Shown here: in pieces, positions 5,114 to 5,845 of the stretch
How the letters are laid out: each line of letters begins with the position of its first letter
Position numbering within the stretch: position 1 is the stretch's first letter
DNA from: Deltaproteobacteria bacterium
Lineage (GTDB): Bacteria; Desulfobacterota; GWC2-55-46; JAUVFY01
Direction of reading: 5' to 3'
Length of the DNA stretch: 5,845 bases
NCBI GenBank assembly: GCA_030594025.1
Contig: JAUVFY010000095.1
Coordinates: 1 to 5,845 of the forward strand
Position numbers and translations under genes: made by a program
The notes under the pieces: model-generated
What the model saw: the letters and a program-made list of their open reading frames with translations, nothing else
The model's database searches: none
What the model was told of the DNA's origin: nothing

Positions 5114-5845
5114 TACACGACCTCCCCGAGCAAACCCCTTGCCGCCTCTACCACATCCCAGGGCTTTACGGCCTCGAAGCATTCGTAATGGAAGGGCTCG
5201 GGGCACTCTCTTTTAAAGCAAGGGGAGCACTCCAGATCCTTTTTAACGACCCTTACGCGGCTTCCCACCGGGCCGGTTAGTGTCGGATCCGTCGAGCCGA
5301 AGACCGCCACCGTGGGCACCCCGAGAGCGGCCGCTATGTGCATGGGTCCCGAATCGTTCGTTATAAAGAGTTTTAATCGGCCCGCAAGGGCCATAAACTG
5401 TCTCAAATTAACCTTGCCCGCAAGGTTCAAGCACCTTACACCCACACCCGTGAGCCCCTTTTCCACCGCTTCGGCCTCCCGGGTATCTTCGAGGCCGCCG
5501 AATATCAAGGCCCCTGCCGGGAGGTCCCTTGCAAGCCCCTCAAGTGCCGCGGAAAAACGCCCTGGAGGCCACCTCTTTGCAGGACCGAAGCTCGCTCCCG
5601 GGGCGCAGCCCAGAAGGGCCTCGTCCGCTCCACTAAAACCCTTTTCCTTGAGGAAACAACGGGCCCATTCGAGCTCTTCTCGTTTAAGGCTTATTACGGG
5701 CCGCGGTTCTGCGGGGACCACACCGCCGAGCTTGTTTACAATATTCAAGTAATAATATACGTGGTGCGTTCTTTTGATATCTTCGGTAAAGGGGACAGGT
5801 TTTGTAAGAAGGAGCGTCCTCAAGTCCCTTGCATAGCCCATCCTC
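5113..5845 (-). CDS. waaF: LPS heptosyltransferase II (GT9), N-terminal part beyond the window
   Basis: The C-terminal 244 or so residues of a GT9 heptosyltransferase. The frame is open to the right edge; ATG at 5841 falls inside the conserved R-M-G-Y-A-R-D-L-R segment and is preceded by an in-frame AGG codon, so it is not the start. About 100 N-terminal residues are missing. Counting from that Met: PGASFGPAKRWP at 81-92 is a hallmark of heptosyltransferase II, NDSGPMHIAAALGVP at 162-176 is the nucleotide-binding region, and FGSTDPTLTGP at 181-191 is WaaF-like. A Cys cluster follows (C205, C208, C213, C221). It adds the second heptose of the LPS inner core from ADP-heptose. The stop overlaps the gmhB start by one base (TAATG). 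Confidence 0.92.
   Translation of the reverse strand, partial: RMGYARDLRTLLLTKPVPFTEDIKRTHHVYYYLNIVNKLGGVVPAEPRPVISLKREELEWARCFLKEKGFSGADEALLGCAPGASFGPAKRWPPGRFSAALEGLARDLPAGALIFGGLEDTREAEAVEKGLTGVGVRCLNLAGKVNLRQFMALAGRLKLFITNDSGPMHIAAALGVPTVAVFGSTDPTLTGPVGSRVRVVKKDLECSPCFKRECPEPFHYECFEAVKPWDVVEAARGLLGEVV
5330..5352 (-). repeat. 23-nt segment identical to 3745-3767 (copy in waaF)
   Basis: This is the second copy of the direct repeat shared with the waaC-like gene. It falls on the same SGPMHIAA coding motif. Exchange between the copies would delete gmhB and fuse the two GT9 genes in frame. Confidence 0.7.

Noticed and set aside
5114..5206. N-terminal extension of gmhB into waaF.
   Set aside because: It is an alternate-frame reading of the conserved waaF C-terminus; the ATG at 5113 has GGAGG 7 nt upstream and gives the standard GmhB N-terminus.
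5312..5752. Plus-strand open frame opposite waaF.
   Set aside because: Ser/Pro/Ala-rich antisense translation with no domain; the minus strand encodes conserved GT9 motifs throughout.
5839..5841. ATG as the true start of waaF, with GAGG beside it.
   Set aside because: The purines touch the ATG with no spacing, the frame is open to the edge, and the residues around it belong to a conserved internal GT9 segment.

Overview
The window reads as one minus-strand operon for lipopolysaccharide (LPS) core and envelope-lipid synthesis in a Gram-negative bacterium. Two heptosyltransferase-family (GT9) genes flank a heptose-bisphosphate phosphatase gene, so the organism very probably makes a heptose-containing inner core. 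GC content is about half. ATA and AGG codons are common, and three of the seven starts visible in this window and assigned with confidence are not ATG. That style suggests a Desulfobacterota/'Deltaproteobacteria'-like or related environmental lineage, but this is a weak inference and no taxonomic marker is present.

In transcription order (right to left): waaF, a GT9 heptosyltransferase II whose N-terminal part lies beyond the right edge (5113-5845); gmhB, heptose 1,7-bisphosphate phosphatase (4565-5113); a waaC-like GT9 heptosyltransferase (3528-4568); a PAP2 lipid phosphatase (2947-3531); a membrane-anchored GT2 of the polyprenyl-phosphate sugar transferase type (1981-2925); a multi-pass PF03706 'flippase-like' protein (1007-1984); a Trm112-family zinc-ribbon protein (756-929); a class I SAM methyltransferase (26-661); and the first nine codons of a probable further glycosyltransferase running off the left edge (1-29).

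The genes are tightly coupled. Junctions are TAATG (waaF/gmhB), GTGA (gmhB/waaC), TTGA (waaC/PAP2), a 21-nt gap (PAP2/GT2), ATGA (GT2/flippase), a 77-nt AT-rich gap with small tandem repeats (flippase/Trm112), a 94-nt gap (Trm112/methyltransferase) and ATGA (methyltransferase/next gene). No intrinsic terminator or convincing promoter was seen, so transcription probably starts to the right of the window.

A likely working model has GmhB and the two GT9 enzymes building the heptose core at the cytoplasmic face. The PAP2, GT2 and PF03706 trio handles a polyprenyl-phosphate-linked sugar or a lipid phosphate group. The Trm112/methyltransferase pair modifies a glycan or another substrate. Most of this is recognisable biology. 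The least explained parts are the Trm112-methyltransferase pairing, the PAP2-GT2-PF03706 module without a visible partner transferase, and the repeat-built 77-nt gap. No RNA gene, CRISPR array, insertion sequence or other mobile element was seen, and no stretch over 300 bases lacks a gene.
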